Shown: positions 1 through 7,079, counted from the first letter of the stretch. The stretch: 7,518 nucleotides of DNA from an uncultured Prevotella sp. (GCA_905210845.1 CAJLYG010000156.1:1-7518), one strand, 5' to 3'. The notes: generated by a model from the sequence alone, not told the origin. Program-made: numbers and translations.

Positions 1-20
1 TTGCCGTGGGAAGGCTACCC

Positions 21-70
21 GGTAAACAGCGTGCAGGGACGGATCACCGTCCCCATGTGGCCTGTTGACC
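21..70. repeat. Nested imperfect palindrome (REP-like hairpin) after the ABC-F stop codon
   Basis: Seen directly: an inner stem GGGACGG (36-42) and CCGTCCC (47-53) around the tetraloop atca, and an outer stem ggtaaacag (21-29) pairing with ctgttgacc (62-70) at 8 of 9 positions (mismatch at 24/67). Between them, cgtg (30-33) can also pair with catg (54-57) including one G-T pair. The structure ends at base 70, which is also the last base of the ABC-F stop codon on the minus strand. Neither side has a run of T, so it is not a canonical intrinsic terminator. Its shape resembles an extragenic palindrome (REP-like) or a processing/stability hairpin at the 3' end of the engB-ABC-F transcript. The identity is inference; the pairing is certain. 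Confidence 0.55.
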
Positions 71-1842
71 TAAGTGAGCTCGGAGAGCTCCAGCCATCTC
101 ATCTCCTTTTCGTCCAGTTCATCGCTGAGTAAAGGGAGCCGCTTGCTTTTCTGAGTCAGTTCTTCAGGCGTCAGCGTGCCACTGCAGAGTTCTTCTTCCA
201 ATTGCTTCTTTTCCTGTTCCAAAGCCTCGATGTCCTTTGACAGCTGCTCGAACTCGCGCTTTTCCTTAAAGGACATTCTCCGGCGCGTATCGTGATGGTA
301 GTCTTCCTTCTGCTTTTTCTCCGAGGTTTTCTTCGACTCTTCCTCCGCTTGCGTCTTCATCGCGCTCCATTCCCGGTATTGTGAGTAGTTGCCGGGGAAG
401 TCCTGGATGACCCCTTGACCCTTGAAGACGAGCAGGTGGTCGACGACCTTGTCCATGAAATAGCGATCGTGGCTGACCACGATTACGCACCCAGGGAAAT
501 CGGCAAGGTATTCTTCCAGCACCTGCAAGGTCTGGATGTCCAAGTCATTGGTTGGCTCGTCTAACACAAGGAAATTAGGATTTCTCATGAGTATCGTGCA
601 GAGATAGAGTTTCCTGCGCTCGCCTCCACTGAGCTTGTACACGTAATTATGTTGCTCCTCGGGTGTGAACATGAAATACTGGAGGAACTGCGATGCCGTC
701 ATGTGCCGTCCCCCGCCTAAGTCGATGTAGTCCGCGATGTCCGTGATGATGTCGATAACCTTTTGGTCCTGGTTGAACTGCAGTCCTTCCTGGGAGAAAT
801 AGCCAAATCTCACCGTCTCTCCGATATCGAATTTTCCACTGTCAGGGGGGACGAGTCCCAAGAGCATCTTGATGAACGTGGATTTTCCCGTCCCATTGTT
901 TCCCACGATTCCCATTTTCTCGAATCGTGCGAAGTTATAGTAGAAGTCCTTTAGGATCACATGGTCAGGATCCCAAGCCTTGGAGACATATTGGCATTCA
1001 AAGATCTTGCTGCCGATATAGACATTGCTCGACTTCAGTCGGAGTTGTCGTTCCTCTATCCTTTGCTTGGCCCGTTTCTCCAGTTCGTAGAAAGCCTCTT
1101 CCCGGTAGCGTGCCTTGTGCCCGCGTGCCTGTGGCATCCTTCGCATCCATTCCAATTCCCGTCGGTAGAGGTTGTTGGCATGTTGGATCTCTGCACGGGC
1201 GGCATCCATCCGTTCCTGGCGTTTTTCCAGGTAGTAACTGTAATTGCCGTGATAGCTGTATAGGGTCTGGTTGTCCAGTTCTATGATGCTATTGCAGACC
1301 CGGTCAAGGAAGAAGCGGTCGTGGGTGACCATGAGCAAGGTTTTGTTGCCCCTTGCCAAGAAGCCCTCTAACCATTCGATCATTTCGAGATCCAAGTGGT
1401 TGGTAGGCTCATCCAAGATCAAGAACTCTGGTTCCGTGATCAAGACATTAGCCAAAGCCACGCGCTTTTGCTGTCCTCCACTCAACTGCTTCATGGGTTG
1501 GTCGAGGTCGGTGATCTTCAACTGCGTAAGGATTTGCTTGGCTTTCAACACTTTCTCTGGGTTCCCTTGGTGGTTGAAGCAAGCATCGAGTACGGACTCC
1601 TCAGGGTTGAACGCCGGGGTTTGCTCCAGATAGCCTACGACCAGGTCCTTTTTGAAGATGATCTCACCGGAGTCGTGCCCTTCCTTGCCAGTGATCACGG
1701 AGAGAAGCGTCGACTTCCCCGTTCCATTGCGGGCGATGAGTCCTACCTTCTGTCCCTCTGCAATGGAAAAGGAAATATTCTTAAATAGTACCTGAGCCCC
1801 AAACGACTTGGTCAGGTTTTGTATATCAACGTATGGAACCAT
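70..1842 (-). CDS. ABC-F family ATPase, Uup-like (two ABC cassettes plus C-terminal coiled coil)
   Basis: A 590-residue soluble protein with two ATP-binding cassettes and no membrane segments, typical of ABC-F proteins that bind the ribosome or help assemble it. Cassette 1: Walker A ARNGTGKST (37-45, with Ala where the first Gly is usual), signature LSGGQ (120-124), Walker B and D-loop ILDEPTNHLD (142-151), H-switch THDR (173-176). A charged linker (about 205-275) holds EWMRRMPQARGHKARYR (231-247), a pattern shared by Uup/EttA-type proteins. Cassette 2: Walker A GNNGTGKST (314-322), signature LSGGE (404-408), Walker B VLDEPTNDLD (426-435), SHDR (457-460). Residues about 495-590 are rich in Glu and Lys and look like the C-terminal coiled coil that separates Uup from EttA. 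The start is the ATG 31 bp after engB, probably in one transcript; no clear Shine-Dalgarno is present. ABC-F is certain. The Uup subclass is likely, and an antibiotic-resistance ABC-F is less likely given the linker and tail. Confidence 0.93.
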   Translation of the reverse strand: MVPYVDIQNLTKSFGAQVLFKNISFSIAEGQKVGLIARNGTGKSTLLSVITGKEGHDSGEIIFKKDLVVGYLEQTPAFNPEESVLDACFNHQGNPEKVLKAKQILTQLKITDLDQPMKQLSGGQQKRVALANVLITEPEFLILDEPTNHLDLEMIEWLEGFLARGNKTLLMVTHDRFFLDRVCNSIIELDNQTLYSYHGNYSYYLEKRQERMDAARAEIQHANNLYRRELEWMRRMPQARGHKARYREEAFYELEKRAKQRIEERQLRLKSSNVYIGSKIFECQYVSKAWDPDHVILKDFYYNFARFEKMGIVGNNGTGKSTFIKMLLGLVPPDSGKFDIGETVRFGYFSQEGLQFNQDQKVIDIITDIADYIDLGGGRHMTASQFLQYFMFTPEEQHNYVYKLSGGERRKLYLCTILMRNPNFLVLDEPTNDLDIQTLQVLEEYLADFPGCVIVVSHDRYFMDKVVDHLLVFKGQGVIQDFPGNYSQYREWSAMKTQAEEESKKTSEKKQKEDYHHDTRRRMSFKEKREFEQLSKDIEALEQEKKQLEEELCSGTLTPEELTQKSKRLPLLSDELDEKEMRWLELSELT

Positions 1843-1873
1843 ACTTTTTTGATCGCAATAAACAATATGGAGA

Positions 1874-2482
1874 TTAATCTTCTGCTGTCAACGATTGGTT
1901 GATCTGTTCAATATAGTCTAATACTTCCTCTCTGCCGGTTTTCTTCTCGGCACTGGTGATGAAGTAGGGTGGAAGGGTTTCCCAGCGGTCCTTCAACTTT
2001 TCCATCCACGCGGTGGCGTTCTGCCGTGCTTTGACCGGTCCTAATTTATCCGCCTTGGTGAAGACAATCGAGAAGGGGACATTGCTTTCCCCCAGCCAGT
2101 CGATGAACTCCCGGTCGATGAGTTGTGGGTCATGCCGGATGTCGATGAGCACGAACACATTCACCAATTGCTTGCGCTGCAGGATATATCCAGAAATCAT
2201 CTGCTCTAATTTCTGCTGTACGCTCTTGGAACGTTTGGCAAAGCCATACCCCGGTAGGTCAACTAAATACCAACTGTTATTCACGATGAAGTGGTTGATG
2301 AGCAACGTCTTACCCGGCGTGGCAGAAGTCTTGGCGAGCCCCTTGTGGTTGCAGAGCATGTTGATGAGGCTCGATTTGCCTACGTTGGATCGCCCAATGA
2401 AGGCGTACTCAGGCTTGTTGTCCTTGGGACATTTGCTGACCGTCGGTGAGCTGATGCAGAATTCAGATTTCTTAATATCCAT
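1874..2482 (-). CDS. engB: Ribosome biogenesis GTP-binding protein EngB/YsxC (YihA)
   Basis: A 202-residue TRAFAC-class GTPase; the family is needed for assembly of the large ribosomal subunit. All G motifs are visible: G1 GRSNVGKSS (30-38), the G2 region ATPGKT (54-59), G3 DLPGYG (75-80), G4 TKAD (142-145) and G5 TSAEKKTG (176-183). Length is normal for the family (about 195-210). The frame stays open upstream to 2653 and would add 57 residues, but that extension crosses the promoter and runs antisense into the divergent gene. I chose the ATG at 2482 because [12 protein letters not shown] leads directly into the usual EngB N-terminus and because a -7 box sits 20 bp upstream. The leader is A-rich with no Shine-Dalgarno, as is common in Bacteroidetes. 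It is followed 31 bp later by the ABC-F gene on the same strand, so the two probably form an operon for ribosome function. Confidence 0.95.
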   Translation of the reverse strand: MDIKKSEFCISSPTVSKCPKDNKPEYAFIGRSNVGKSSLINMLCNHKGLAKTSATPGKTLLINHFIVNNSWYLVDLPGYGFAKRSKSVQQKLEQMISGYILQRKQLVNVFVLIDIRHDPQLIDREFIDWLGESNVPFSIVFTKADKLGPVKARQNATAWMEKLKDRWETLPPYFITSAEKKTGREEVLDYIEQINQSLTAED

Positions 2483-2502
2483 GATTTTATCTATTTTGCT
2501 TG

Positions 2503-2510
2503 CAAAGCTA
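2503..2510 (-). promoter_or_regulatory. Bacteroidetes-type -7 box for engB
   Basis: Read on the minus strand this is TAGCTTTG, an exact match to the TAnnTTTG -7 consensus of the Bacteroidetes housekeeping sigma factor. It lies 20 bp upstream of the chosen engB ATG, which predicts a leader of roughly 10-15 nt. A -33 TTTG at the usual 19-21 bp spacing is not present; only T-rich near matches are visible there. It supports the downstream start for EngB. Confidence 0.6.
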
Positions 2511-2553
2511 CTAAAAAAATAGGAGTTAAAAGGGGAAAGTAGAAAGTTTTTTG

Positions 2554-2561
2554 TAACTTTG
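2554..2561 (+). promoter_or_regulatory. Bacteroidetes-type -7 box for the gfo-DUF4421-DUF1460 operon
   Basis: TAACTTTG matches TAnnTTTG exactly and follows a run of T (2547-2552). It is 21 bp upstream of the ATG at 2583, and the predicted start of transcription (about 2566-2570) falls inside the dyad at 2561-2580. I see no good -33 TTTG at the expected spacing, so the promoter may be weak or may need an activator. It is divergent from the engB -7 box, with 43 bp between the two. Confidence 0.6.
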
Positions 2562-2580
2562 CGACATAATTGCATGTCGC
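2561..2580. promoter_or_regulatory. Operator-like dyad overlapping the predicted transcription start of the operon
   Basis: GCGACAT (2561-2567) and ATGTCGC (2574-2580) are perfect inverted 7-mers separated by AATTGC. The left arm shares its first base with the -7 box, and the right arm ends 2 bp before the ATG of the oxidoreductase. In DNA it is well placed for a repressor. In RNA, a transcript starting upstream of 2561 would fold it next to the start codon, whereas one from the predicted local start would lack most of the left arm. The operator role is inference; the symmetry is certain. Confidence 0.45.
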
Positions 2581-2582
2581 TT

Positions 2583-3566
2583 ATGAAACGAATCAATTGG
2601 GGATTTATCGGATGTGGAGAGGTCACGGAGAAGAAGTCGGGGCCTGCTTTCAACGAGGTGGATGGCTCGCAGGTGATCGCTGTGATGAGCCGGACAGAGG
2701 AAAAAGCACGCTCTTATGCCGAGCGTCATCATATCCGAAGGTGGTATACGGATGCGCAGGAGTTGATTGATGACCCAGAGATCAACGCCATCTATATCGC
2801 CACCCCTCCTTCCAGCCATGCCACTTTTGCCATCATGGCGATGAAGGCGGGCAAGCCTGTGTATGTCGAAAAGCCGCTTGCTGCCAGCTATGAAGACTGT
2901 GTGCGAATCAACCGGATCAGTGAGCAGACTGGTGTCCCTTGCTTCGTTGCCTATTACCGCCGCTATCTCCCGTATTTCCAAAAGGTGAAGAGCATCATCG
3001 ATAATCGTGTCATCGGGGATGTGATGGACGTAAAGATCCGTTTTTCCGTTCCTCCGCGCGACCTGGACTATACCTCGCAGAAGAACCTTCCTTGGCGCCT
3101 GCAACCGGATATCTCAGGGGGTGGATACTTCTACGACCTGGCTCCGCACCAGCTCGACCTGATGCAATACTTCTTCGGGGTGATTACGCGTGCGCATGGC
3201 TATCCCGCCAACCGCGCGCATCTCTACAAGGCGGAGGACACGATATGTGCCAGCTTCATGTTCGAGAATGGTGTCGTGGGGTGCGGGTCCTGGTGCTTCG
3301 TGGCGCACAAGAGCGCAAAGGAAGACTGTATCGATGTCATCGGCGACGAAGGGATGTTGTCTTTCTCGGTCTACAACTATGCGCCGATCCGGCTGATCAC
3401 CAGCGAGGGGACGACGAGCATTACGGTCCCCAATCCTCCTTATGTGCAGTTGCCCATCATCAAGGCTGTCATCGAAGACTTGCAAGGAATCAGCAATTGT
3501 ACGTGTACGAGCGTGAGCGCGACGCCAACAAACTGGGTCCTCGACCGCATATTAGGCAAATTTTAA
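2583..3566 (+). CDS. Gfo/Idh/MocA family NAD(P)-dependent oxidoreductase
   Basis: A 327-residue cytosolic dehydrogenase of the Gfo/Idh/MocA superfamily, whose members oxidise or reduce sugars, inositols, uronates or anhydrosugars with NAD(P). The N-terminal Rossmann fold starts at once: [17 protein letters not shown] (7-23) holds the dinucleotide-binding glycines. ATPPSSH (73-79) follows, then the hallmark EKP (96-98) with the catalytic-type Lys97, YYRRYLP (124-130), and YDLAPHQLD (184-192) holding the conserved Asp/His pair of the C-terminal domain. Length is normal, and the end ([11 protein letters not shown]) looks complete. ATG 2583 is preferred because MKRINWG enters the first beta strand directly. 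An in-frame ATG at 2574 (three residues longer) and a TTG at 2559 also exist, but the latter lies inside the -7 box. No Shine-Dalgarno is seen. It is the first gene of a three-gene operon. The substrate cannot be read from the sequence. Confidence 0.9.
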   Translation: MKRINWGFIGCGEVTEKKSGPAFNEVDGSQVIAVMSRTEEKARSYAERHHIRRWYTDAQELIDDPEINAIYIATPPSSHATFAIMAMKAGKPVYVEKPLAASYEDCVRINRISEQTGVPCFVAYYRRYLPYFQKVKSIIDNRVIGDVMDVKIRFSVPPRDLDYTSQKNLPWRLQPDISGGGYFYDLAPHQLDLMQYFFGVITRAHGYPANRAHLYKAEDTICASFMFENGVVGCGSWCFVAHKSAKEDCIDVIGDEGMLSFSVYNYAPIRLITSEGTTSITVPNPPYVQLPIIKAVIEDLQGISNCTCTSVSATPTNWVLDRILGKF

Positions 3567-3570
3567 TGAC

Positions 3571-3577
3571 GGAGGGG
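3571..3577 (+). promoter_or_regulatory. Ribosome binding site that fixes a GTG start for the DUF4421 gene
   Basis: GGAGGGG lies 4 bp before the GTG at 3582 (6 bp if counted from GGAGG). The in-frame ATG at 3600 would be more than 20 bp away, too far to use this site, so the GTG start is favoured. This strong site contrasts with the lack of a Shine-Dalgarno at the first gene of the operon. Confidence 0.65.
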
Positions 3578-3581
3578 CATC

Positions 3582-4667
3582 GTGTACAAGAAAGCTATAA
3601 TGATCCTGACTTTTTTCTTGTGCCCCGTCATGATGCTTGCCGGGGAGGACTCCCTTTCCGTGGATAAGCCTTCCCGCCTCAAGGGAATCCTTAAGTCGGC
3701 TTACAATTTCATCAAGGAGTTCAGTCGCGTAGACACCAACTTCGTAGAACCCCAGCATTATAATTTCCAGGCGATGATCCAGAGCACCAGTTCGTATGAG
3801 TTCTACAGGATGAAAAACAAGACAGGGCAGAGCGTCTCCTTGGCTCCGGAGATGAGTGTCCGCGTGGGTCCCTATGTCGGATGGCGGTGGATATTCTTGG
3901 GATATACGTTCGACTTCAAGCATATCAGTTCCAACAATAAGAAGGAGATAGACCTTAGCCTGTACAGTAACCAGATCGGTTTTGACGTTTTTCTGAAGAA
4001 TACGGGCAATGACTATAAGATTCGCAGGATGGATCTTGGGAAAGACATTGATGCCAGTGCCTTGAAGGACATTCCATTCGATGGGTTCAAGGGCAGCATC
4101 AGTGGCTTCAATCTCTATTATATCTTCAACCACCGTAAGTTTTCCTATCCTGCTGCTTTCAGTCAGAGTACTGTACAGCGGGTGAGCTGTGGGAGTTGGC
4201 TGGCTGGAGTGGGGTACACACGTCATAGCTTGCAGTTAGATTACGAGAAACTCAGGGACATCGTCGAGGAGAAGATATCAGACCCTATTGTCAACGATGG
4301 GCTTGATACGACGCTGGTCTTCTCAAAAGTGAAGTACAAGGACTTCTCTGCGTCCATGGGTTATGCCTATAATTGGGTGTTCGCCCATAACTGGCTCTTG
4401 GCAGGGTCGTTGTCGCTTGCCTTGGGGTACAAGAAATCGGTGGGAGACTTAGAGAGTAAGTCGTTCTCCTTCCGTGACTTCTCTTTCTCCAATTTCAATA
4501 TTGATGGCGTTAGCCGAATTGGGATTGTCTATAACAACACCAAGTGGTTTGCAGGGCTGAGCGCCATTTTCCATACCTACAACTATAAGAAGGACCAGTT
4601 TACGTCGAACAATATCTTCGGTAATTTGAACCTTTACATTGGGTTTAATTTCATGCGGCAAAAATAG
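3582..4667 (+). CDS. Exported DUF4421 family protein, probable outer-membrane beta-barrel
   Basis: A 361-residue protein that I place in DUF4421, a Bacteroidetes family of unknown function, from the VDTNFVEPQHYNFQAMIQ segment (50-67) and the following SLAPEMSVRVGPYVGWRWIFLGYTFDF (86-112). The N-terminus is a signal peptide: YKK, a hydrophobic stretch (about 6-19), and a likely cut after MLA (18-20). Cys14 is not in a good lipobox, so I do not call a lipoprotein. The rest alternates aromatic and polar residues with many Gly/Tyr/Phe, and ends in LNLYIGFNFMRQK, as in beta-barrel or outer-membrane-associated proteins. It starts at a GTG (an ATG at 3600 is the alternative) with a strong RBS, 15 bp after the oxidoreductase. 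No enzyme motif is visible. Family assignment rests on recall of the pattern; function is unknown. Confidence 0.8.
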   Translation: MYKKAIMILTFFLCPVMMLAGEDSLSVDKPSRLKGILKSAYNFIKEFSRVDTNFVEPQHYNFQAMIQSTSSYEFYRMKNKTGQSVSLAPEMSVRVGPYVGWRWIFLGYTFDFKHISSNNKKEIDLSLYSNQIGFDVFLKNTGNDYKIRRMDLGKDIDASALKDIPFDGFKGSISGFNLYYIFNHRKFSYPAAFSQSTVQRVSCGSWLAGVGYTRHSLQLDYEKLRDIVEEKISDPIVNDGLDTTLVFSKVKYKDFSASMGYAYNWVFAHNWLLAGSLSLALGYKKSVGDLESKSFSFRDFSFSNFNIDGVSRIGIVYNNTKWFAGLSAIFHTYNYKKDQFTSNNIFGNLNLYIGFNFMRQK

Positions 4668-4674
4668 AAAAGAA

Positions 4675-4680
4675 AAGGAG
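4675..4680 (+). promoter_or_regulatory. Ribosome binding site of the DUF1460 gene
   Basis: AAGGAG lies 5 bp before the ATG at 4686, within the 18-bp gap after DUF4421. It confirms the start and supports translation from one polycistronic message. Confidence 0.65.
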
Positions 4681-4685
4681 AGATC

Positions 4686-5531
4686 ATGAAGAAGGTTATC
4701 TGCATCATCGTGTTTGTGTTAGGGTTGTTCCCTGTATCTGCACAGCCCCAATATTCAAAAGAAGACAGCAACAAAGTCGTTGCCTTGCTGAGGGGAGCGC
4801 CGGAGAAGTCGACGCCGTCACGGCTGATGGTCTATTTCGCTCGTCAATTAAAGGGTATCCCTTATGTGGCGCAGACCTTGGAGAAGAACGCCAATGAGCG
4901 TTTGGTTATCAATTTACGGCAGTTGGACTGTACTACCTACGTGGAGAATGTGCTTGCTTTGACGCGATGTGCCCTGAGTGGGCAGAAGAACTTCTCTGCG
5001 TTCTGCAAGCAGTTACAGATGATTCGTTATGAGCAGGGGAAGGTGGCTTATCCCCAACGCTTGCATTATTTCTCGGAATGGATAGCCGACAATACCAAAA
5101 AGGGATATGTGAAGGAAGTGCAGGCACCCAACCCACCCTTTACGAAAGTACAAAAGCTCAATGTTTATTACATGAGCAGGCATGCATCAGACTACCCGAT
5201 GTTAGTGAAACATCCTGCTTGGACAAAAGAAATCCGGGCGATGGAAGAGCGTCTCAATGGCAAGGTCTTCCGATACATGCCGAAATCAACGATTGCCAAC
5301 ACCTCCCTTTTCCGAAAGACGATCCATGATGGGGATATTATTGCCATCATCACGCAGAAGGCTGGCCTTGACACGTCCCACATCGGGATTGCGGTCTGGC
5401 ATCAAGACGGACTGCACATGCTCAATGCCTCGCAGATCCGCCATCAGGTAGTGGAGGAGCCGATGACACTCTATGCCTATATGAAGAAACATCCCTCCCA
5501 GACCGGTATCCGGATTATCAGGGTAAAATAG
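4686..5531 (+). CDS. Exported DUF1460 family amidase (NlpC/P60-like N-acetylmuramoyl-L-alanine amidase)
   Basis: A 281-residue secreted cysteine peptidase/amidase of DUF1460, a branch of the NlpC/P60 superfamily. Residues 1-19 form a signal peptide (KK, hydrophobic core, VSA before Gln20), so it acts in the periplasm. The catalytic Cys is Cys82 in RQLDCTTYVENVLAL (78-92), and the catalytic His is very likely His232 in LDTSHIGIAVW (228-238). Supporting segments are RLHYFSEWI (125-133), GDIIAI (216-221) and LHMLNASQ (243-250). From general knowledge, characterised DUF1460 members cut the bond between N-acetylmuramic acid and L-alanine, with a preference for 1,6-anhydro muropeptides released during wall turnover. 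It is the last gene of the operon; its stop is 9 bp before the convergent hairpin. Confidence is high for the family and moderate for the exact substrate. Confidence 0.88.
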   Translation: MKKVICIIVFVLGLFPVSAQPQYSKEDSNKVVALLRGAPEKSTPSRLMVYFARQLKGIPYVAQTLEKNANERLVINLRQLDCTTYVENVLALTRCALSGQKNFSAFCKQLQMIRYEQGKVAYPQRLHYFSEWIADNTKKGYVKEVQAPNPPFTKVQKLNVYYMSRHASDYPMLVKHPAWTKEIRAMEERLNGKVFRYMPKSTIANTSLFRKTIHDGDIIAIITQKAGLDTSHIGIAVWHQDGLHMLNASQIRHQVVEEPMTLYAYMKKHPSQTGIRIIRVK

Positions 5532-5534
5532 GGA

Positions 5535-5564
5535 AAGAAAAGGCCTGGGAATGTTCCCAGGCCT
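5535..5564 (-). terminator. Intrinsic terminator of uxaB, possibly bidirectional
   Basis: AGGCCTGGGAA (5541-5551) and TTCCCAGGCCT (5554-5564) are perfect 11-bp inverted arms with a 2-bp centre; the innermost pairs would open to form the loop. On the minus strand the hairpin begins 7 nt after the uxaB stop and is followed by a T-rich tract (complement of 5541-5535, TTTTCTT). On the plus strand it begins 9 nt after the DUF1460 stop but is followed by AAAAGC rather than T, so termination of the rightward operon here would be weaker. It is the only structure between the two convergent genes. Confidence 0.85.
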
Positions 5565-5571
5565 AAAAGCA

Positions 5572-7053
5572 TTATAGGATGGTCTTGACGGCTTCGAGCA
5601 TGCCTTTCTCTTGGATGAGGTCAAGGTCTTTCTTTACCAATTCGGCAAGTCCCTTGATGTCATGCAGGTCCTCACCGTTCCAGATGTCCTTGGCAGAAAG
5701 GACGCCATCCGTCACTGTCTTCGTGTCGCCGGTTGCCCAAAGGTCCTTCAGCAACTGCATGATCTCCGGAGCGTCGTTGGGCACGATCTCTGTGCCGTCC
5801 TCGCGTTTGCCTCCTTTATAATAGGTAATGATGGCAGCCAAGCCAAACACAAGACCCTGGGGCAGCTCGCCTTTACGCTCTAAGTAAACCTTGACGCCGG
5901 GCAGGTCGCGGGCGCAGTATTTGGGGAATGAGTTAAGCATGATACTCGTCACCTGATGGTCGACATAAGGATTGTCGAAACGCTCCAACACATCAGCAGC
6001 AAACTTCTGAAGCTCGTCCATGGGGAGGTTCAGGGTTTGCATCAGTTCATCATACTGTACCTTGTGGATAAATTTGCCGATAACAGGATGCTGGCAGGCA
6101 TCCCGCACAATATTGACACCACTGAGGAAGGCAACAGGAGACAAGACGGTATGCGGACCATTAAGAAGGGTGACTTTCCGCTCATGATAAGGCTTCTCAT
6201 TGTCGGTGATCAGGACATGTAACCCTGCCTTTTCAGCTGGGAACTCGGCTTTCATCTGTTCCGTCGTCATGTTCTCAGCCTTCTCGATTACCCAGAGATG
6301 GAAGTTCTCTGCCTGTACGACAAGGTCATCCTTATAGCTAATGCGTTCTTGGATCGCCTGGATCGTCTTCCGAGGGAATCCCGGGACAATTCTGTCAACC
6401 AAGGTCGCGCATACAAAGCAATCCTCCGTGAACCACTTCTTGAACCCTTCGTAATCAGCCCCGAAGTCATCTTTCCAAAGTTCAATGTACTGATAAATGC
6501 ACTCTTTGAGATGATGGCCATTCAGGAAAATCAACTCGCATGGCATCAGGATCATTCCTTTTGCAGGGTCTCCCTGGAAATATTGATACCGATGGAATAA
6601 CAACTGAACCAGTTTTCCCGGATAGGAAGCGGCGGGGGCGTCTGTAAACTTACAAGCAGGATCGAAGGCAATGCCCGCCTCCGTCGTGTTGGAAATGATA
6701 AAGCGCATCTCGGGTTGTTCTGCCAATGCCAAGAAAGCGTGATACTGCGCATAAGGGTTCAGGGCGCGACTCACCACGTCGATCCTCGTGATGGTGTCGA
6801 CGGGCTTCCCGTTCTCACGCCCTTGTAGGTTGACATGATAGAGGCAATCCTGGCCATTCAGCCAATCCACCATCCCTTTCGGTAAGGGCTGGACAATGAC
6901 AACGCTCGAATTGAAGTCAGTCTTTTGATCCATGTTGTATATGATCCAGTCGACAAAGGCCCGCAAGAAGTTGCCCTCGCCAAACTGAATGATACGCTCA
7001 GGCATGCAGCTTTTAGGTGCAGTCCTTTTGTTTAAAGCTTTTAGTTCTTTCAT
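5572..7053 (-). CDS. uxaB: Tagaturonate reductase (altronate oxidoreductase), UxaB
   Basis: A 493-residue cytosolic member of the mannitol dehydrogenase (long-chain polyol dehydrogenase) family. It reduces D-tagaturonate to D-altronate with NADH, the second step after galacturonate isomerisation on the route to 2-keto-3-deoxygluconate. The N-terminal nucleotide-binding region is IIQFGEGNFLRAFVDW (21-36). SNTTEAGI (121-128) and DRIVPGFPRK (220-229) are family segments. The catalytic pattern K-x4-N-x2-H is present in KVTLLNGPHT (293-302: Lys293, Asn298, His301). Length and ends are complete. The ATG at 7053 is the natural start; an AAGGA lies 17 bp upstream, too far to be an ideal RBS. Downstream is a strong terminator. 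Upstream on the same strand is a partial SDR gene whose likely role is in the parallel glucuronate branch, separated by 118 bp with its own promoter and palindromes. Confidence 0.92.
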   Translation of the reverse strand: MKELKALNKRTAPKSCMPERIIQFGEGNFLRAFVDWIIYNMDQKTDFNSSVVIVQPLPKGMVDWLNGQDCLYHVNLQGRENGKPVDTITRIDVVSRALNPYAQYHAFLALAEQPEMRFIISNTTEAGIAFDPACKFTDAPAASYPGKLVQLLFHRYQYFQGDPAKGMILMPCELIFLNGHHLKECIYQYIELWKDDFGADYEGFKKWFTEDCFVCATLVDRIVPGFPRKTIQAIQERISYKDDLVVQAENFHLWVIEKAENMTTEQMKAEFPAEKAGLHVLITDNEKPYHERKVTLLNGPHTVLSPVAFLSGVNIVRDACQHPVIGKFIHKVQYDELMQTLNLPMDELQKFAADVLERFDNPYVDHQVTSIMLNSFPKYCARDLPGVKVYLERKGELPQGLVFGLAAIITYYKGGKREDGTEIVPNDAPEIMQLLKDLWATGDTKTVTDGVLSAKDIWNGEDLHDIKGLAELVKKDLDLIQEKGMLEAVKTIL

Positions 7054-7079
7054 AATTTGTTTCTATATTGTCCTTATAT

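Noticed and set aside
1..132. Plus-strand open frame from the left edge to TAA at 130-132, possibly the tail of a convergent gene
   Set aside because: It is short, would overlap the ABC-F gene by 63 bp, and passes through the palindrome at 21-70. Without upstream sequence I cannot support it.
927..1788. Several plus-strand ORFs of 100-130 codons antisense to the ABC-F gene
   Set aside because: They overlap each other and the conserved ABC-F motifs, with no motifs of their own.
2483..2653. N-terminal extension of EngB by 57 residues
   Set aside because: It would translate through the -7 box of engB and antisense to the start of the oxidoreductase; EngB homologues start near the ATG at 2482.
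3582..3644. Lipoprotein signal in DUF4421 (Cys14)
   Set aside because: The residues before the Cys (TFFL) do not match a lipobox; a standard signal peptide cut after Ala20 fits better.
3566..3667. Small ORF starting at the TAATG overlap after the oxidoreductase
   Set aside because: It lies in a different frame from the DUF4421 gene, encodes 33 residues with no recognisable feature, and the RBS at 3571-3577 serves the GTG at 3582 instead.
3552..4226. Minus-strand 224-codon ORF antisense to DUF4421
   Set aside because: It is fully antisense to a gene with signal peptide, RBS and family features, and its protein shows no recognisable motif; it is a shadow frame.
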